7,588 nt of DNA from Thiomonas sp. (lineage in GTDB: Bacteria > Pseudomonadota > Gammaproteobacteria > Burkholderiales > Burkholderiaceae_C): contig JAQTVS010000127.1 in the NCBI GenBank assembly GCA_028706735.1, forward strand, positions 1 to 7,588, in the 5' to 3' direction. The position numbers and the translations under genes were made by a program. Shown in pieces: positions 5,440-7,588 of the stretch (within the stretch, counting starts at the first letter, position 1; every line of letters starts with the position of its first letter). Under the pieces are notes generated by a model. The model ran no database searches and was not told where the DNA came from. It was given only the letters and a program-made list of their open reading frames with translations.

Positions 5440-6144
5440 TCACTTTGCGGACGCCATCTCCGCTTTGAGCCGGGCCAGATCGGCGTCCACCCCGGTGGAG
5501 GTGCGCAGCTTGTCGAGCGCTTTCTCGGTGCTGTCGCGCTGGTCCAGCGGATCGCTGAGGATGCCGGCCTCGGTCATGCCTTCCATGGCTTCGGCCTTGG
5601 CCTGCATCTGGGACGTCTTGTCCTGCGCGCGGCGCATGGCGTCGCCGGCATCAGCCAGGCCCGTGCCCAGCCCGGTGAGAGATTCCGACACGCCGACCTC
5701 GGCGCTGGCGGCGGCCATCTGGGTTTTCATCACTTCCTTCTGCGTGCGGAACTGTTCAATGCGGTCCTGCAGCTTGCTCTCGTAGGCGGTGAGCTTCTCG
5801 GCCTGGGCGGCCACGCTGTCGTGCGCCTGTTGCAGCGAGTCGATCTTTTGCTGCGCGGCCTGCTTTTCGCCCAAAGCGGCGCGCGCCAGGTCTTCGCGCT
5901 GCGCCTGCAGCGCCATGCGGGCGTCGGCTTCGGCCTTGTCGGCATCGTGCTTGGCGGCAGTCATCTGGTTTTCCAGCGAGATGCGTTCGGTGATCACATC
6001 GGCCAGGTGCCGCTTGGTGTCCTGCAGCGTAGTGATCATTTTTTCGTAAGACAGATCCAGCGTCTGCGCCGGGTCGTCGGCGTGATTGAGAAAGGTATTG
6101 ACGCGGGCTTCGAGAATTTCGGCGGCGTGTTTGAACATAGTCAT
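5440..6144 (-). CDS. pspA: PspA/IM30 (Vipp1) family membrane-maintenance protein
   Basis: A 234-residue coiled-coil protein of the PspA/IM30 family, close to the usual length of about 220-230. The N-terminal amphipathic helix (MTMFKHAAEILEARVNTFLNHADDPAQ) matches the family pattern in which a short membrane-binding helix leads to a DP-containing turn. A long, charged coiled coil follows to about residue 150 (QREDLARAALGEKQAAQQKI). Family members assemble into ESCRT-III-like rings and rods on damaged inner membrane and help keep the proton-motive force. The start at 6144 has AAGGAG with about 7-9 bases of spacing. No pspF, pspB or pspC is seen nearby, so regulation differs from the E. coli operon. 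It follows two YbjQ-like genes by 28 bases and is probably the last gene of that operon. Confidence 0.9.
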   Translation of the reverse strand: MTMFKHAAEILEARVNTFLNHADDPAQTLDLSYEKMITTLQDTKRHLADVITERISLENQMTAAKHDADKAEADARMALQAQREDLARAALGEKQAAQQKIDSLQQAHDSVAAQAEKLTAYESKLQDRIEQFRTQKEVMKTQMAAASAEVGVSESLTGLGTGLADAGDAMRRAQDKTSQMQAKAEAMEGMTEAGILSDPLDQRDSTEKALDKLRTSTGVDADLARLKAEMASAK

Positions 6145-6172
6145 GAGAGTTCTCCTTCAGGTAAATGGTCGT

Positions 6173-7036
6173 TCAGTCGTTCACTGGAATGACGAGTTGC
6201 GGGTTGAGCGCATCCACCAGCGCGTCGGCCTGCTCCATCGCCTTCACCGCGGTGCCCACGGCGAAGAACTCGATGACATGCGGCTGCCAGTTGTGCGAGC
6301 CTTCGTGCAACTGCACGCCGGTGATGCCGTCGGCCTGCGCGGCGGCAGCTTCGTGCTGCATGCGCTCCATCGCCAGTTCTCGGGCGTCGTACATGGCCTG
6401 GGTGAACTGCGCCAGCTCCACGTTGTTGCCCAGATTGCCGAGCGAGCGCAGCGCACCCTGGTGGGCGACGTGATAGACGCACGAGCCCATGACCATTTCC
6501 ATCGGCCGGTAGCCCGACTTGAGCAGCATCCAAAAATCCTGCCCTGACAAGTCGGAGGTGAAGGGCTTGCCGCCCACGCCTTTGAAACCGGGGTCGCCGG
6601 TGCGGTGCGCAATGGCGGTGCCGATGGCCATGAACTCCAGAATGTCTTTGTCCCACTCCATGCGCTTGACCTCCAGCCGCAGGCCGACCACGCCGTCGGC
6701 GCGCAGCAGAATGGCCTCCTGCTCCATGCGGCTCATGGCGAGTTCGCGCGCCTGATACATGGCTTGCGACAGCACGTCCATCTCCATGCTGGTGGACCAC
6801 TGGCCATACTGAATGCCGAGGTGATAGACGCAGGAGCCGACCACCAGGCCCAACGGCTCGAACCCAGCCTGGCGCACCATGACGAATTCATTCACCGACA
6901 GGTCGGAGGTGAAAATGCCCTCATGGCTGCCCTGGGCGCGCAGGCCCTTGAGCCGCTCGACGGCGTGGGGCGCGAGTTGCTCGGCGGCGGGCCCGGCGGG
7001 GGGTTCGGTTTGAGGCAATGCGGTTCTATCGTCCAT
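6173..7036 (-). CDS. Tandem-duplicated YbjQ-like (UPF0145, heavy-metal-binding-domain) protein
   Basis: A 287-residue soluble protein made of two copies of a YbjQ/UPF0145-type domain, each about 100 residues, at about 42-143 and 159-263. Matching blocks are FTSDLSVNEF and FTSDLSGQDF, GSCVYH (C69, H72) and GSCVYH (C186, H189), QAMYQARELAMSRM and QAMYDARELAMERM, and the closing IGTAI and VGTAV. Known YbjQ proteins are single-domain and form oligomers; the family is called heavy-metal-binding by annotation, but its function is not established. The paired Cys and His are possible metal ligands. The first 40 residues are proline/alanine-rich and probably flexible. The start at 7036 has AGGAA (7043-7047), which overlaps the TAG stop of the upstream gene, suggesting translational coupling. 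Placement before pspA suggests a role in envelope stress, which is inference. Confidence 0.8.
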   Translation of the reverse strand: MDDRTALPQTEPPAGPAAEQLAPHAVERLKGLRAQGSHEGIFTSDLSVNEFVMVRQAGFEPLGLVVGSCVYHLGIQYGQWSTSMEMDVLSQAMYQARELAMSRMEQEAILLRADGVVGLRLEVKRMEWDKDILEFMAIGTAIAHRTGDPGFKGVGGKPFTSDLSGQDFWMLLKSGYRPMEMVMGSCVYHVAHQGALRSLGNLGNNVELAQFTQAMYDARELAMERMQHEAAAAQADGITGVQLHEGSHNWQPHVIEFFAVGTAVKAMEQADALVDALNPQLVIPVND

Positions 7037-7045
7037 GGTGGTTTC

Positions 7046-7574
7046 CTAGGGTTGGGAGCGAGGGGCTTCGAGCTGGCGGTCGGCCAGGCTGAATGTGGGG
7101 GAGACTCGGGTGCGCAGCGGACGGTTGCGCTCGTAGGCCACGGCGGTGCCGATGGCGATATAGCGGCACTGAAAGCGCGGGGGCTCGCCGCCGTCGCCCT
7201 CTTCGCGCGAGAGTTCGGCGTATTCGGTATGCGCCAGCACCGAGGCGTTCAGCCGCTGGCCGTCGCCGCGCAAGTGTTCGATGGCGCTCAGGCGCACATG
7301 CTGCTGAAAGGCCGAGAGCTCGCTCAGTTCGGCATTGCTCCACAGCGCACCGGACTGATACGCCGCCTGCGCCGAGGCGCCGAACGGCGAACTGTTCATC
7401 ATCCCGAACCCCGCGCCGTAGGCCGAAGCACGCGGCAGGTACCAGTCGAAGTGCGCGCCGATGGCGATGCCCACGGGCACCGCCCCATCATCGAGCAGGC
7501 GCACGAAGTGCAGCGCCGACACCGTGGCCACCGCCGGGTCGGTGGAGGGCGGCAGGCCGCGGATGCGCACGGCT
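7046..7574 (-). CDS. YbjQ-like protein lacking the GSCVYH cysteine, 5' end cut off
   Basis: The C-terminal 175 or so residues of a protein that resembles one YbjQ-type domain. VRLLDDGAVPVGIAIGAHF aligns with VRQAGFEPLGLVVGSCVYH of the next gene, followed by a helix (LSAFQQHVRLSAIEHLRGDG) and the closing RYIAIGTAV. The Cys and His of GSCVYH are replaced (AHFDW). An insert rich in Gly, Ser and Ala (GAGFGMMNSSPFGAS) lies between them. The frame stays open through the right edge, but bases 7575-7588 are adapter. The GTG at 7568-7570 could be the start, yet only four genuine bases lie before it and no ribosome site can be checked. I treat it as partial. It is the first visible gene of the YbjQ-pspA operon, 9 bases from the next start. 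Confidence 0.65.
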
Positions 7575-7588
7575 AGATCGGAAGAGCG
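7575..7588 (+). other. Illumina TruSeq adapter remnant, not genomic
   Basis: The last 14 bases, AGATCGGAAGAGCG, equal the start of the TruSeq read-2 adapter. On the other strand they read CGCTCTTCCGATCT, the end of the universal adapter. The match sits exactly at the window edge, as untrimmed adapter does. Anything translated through it is artificial. Confidence 0.95.

Noticed and set aside
5356..6192. Long + strand open frame opposite pspA
   Set aside because: It is the antisense shadow of the coiled-coil pspA gene, with repetitive Leu/Gly/His content and no start context.
6605..7576. Long + strand open frame (about 320 codons) opposite the YbjQ-like genes
   Set aside because: Its composition is that of a GC-rich antisense frame (His, Gly and Ala rich), it has no recognisable domain, and it overlaps two genes with clear homology. 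It also ends inside the adapter.
1..7588. Mobile elements, CRISPR arrays, tRNA or rRNA
   Set aside because: I saw no transposase motifs, terminal repeats, regularly spaced direct repeats, or tRNA/rRNA consensus on either strand.

Overview
This window is GC-rich, densely coded bacterial DNA. Its gene families, codon use and strong GGAG-type ribosome sites suggest a Gram-negative proteobacterium, most likely a betaproteobacterium of the Burkholderiales type. That placement is inferred from protein character, not from a marker gene. I see no rRNA, tRNA, CRISPR array, transposase or phage gene. The last 14 bases (7575-7588) match the Illumina TruSeq adapter, so the genomic sequence ends at about 7574 and the right edge is probably a contig end.

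Left part, + strand: the 3' end of a DsbC/DsbG-like thiol:disulfide protein (1-362); a 140-base gap with a promoter-like pair and a long-armed inverted repeat; then two closely spaced genes (504-1004 and 1026-2375). The first is a small FMN-binding split-barrel (pyridoxamine-phosphate-oxidase-like) protein. The second joins a split barrel to a GAF domain and a C-terminal winged-helix-like segment, so it looks like a one-component redox or flavin-responsive regulator.

Middle and right parts, all - strand, read from right to left: a partial YbjQ-like gene (7574-7046), a protein with two YbjQ-like domains (7036-6173) and a PspA/IM30 gene (6144-5440) form a tight operon. Next come a structured gap, a periplasmic single-domain DsbG-like protein with a CPYC site (5314-4721), an AT-rich 213-base regulatory gap, a secreted monohaem cytochrome c (4507-3965), and two paralogous hemerythrin-like proteins (3912-3175 and 3115-2381). 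The second hemerythrin gene meets the GAF regulator gene tail to tail with 5 bases between them.

Two functional themes appear. The PspA-YbjQ cluster points to envelope stress and membrane maintenance. The group of split-barrel flavoproteins, GAF regulator, di-iron hemerythrins, cytochrome c and Dsb-like proteins points to handling or sensing of oxygen, nitric oxide or redox state. The strongest candidates for something little described are the split barrel-GAF-winged-helix fusion, the hemerythrin pair in which one copy has lost a predicted iron ligand, and the three YbjQ-like domains upstream of pspA.
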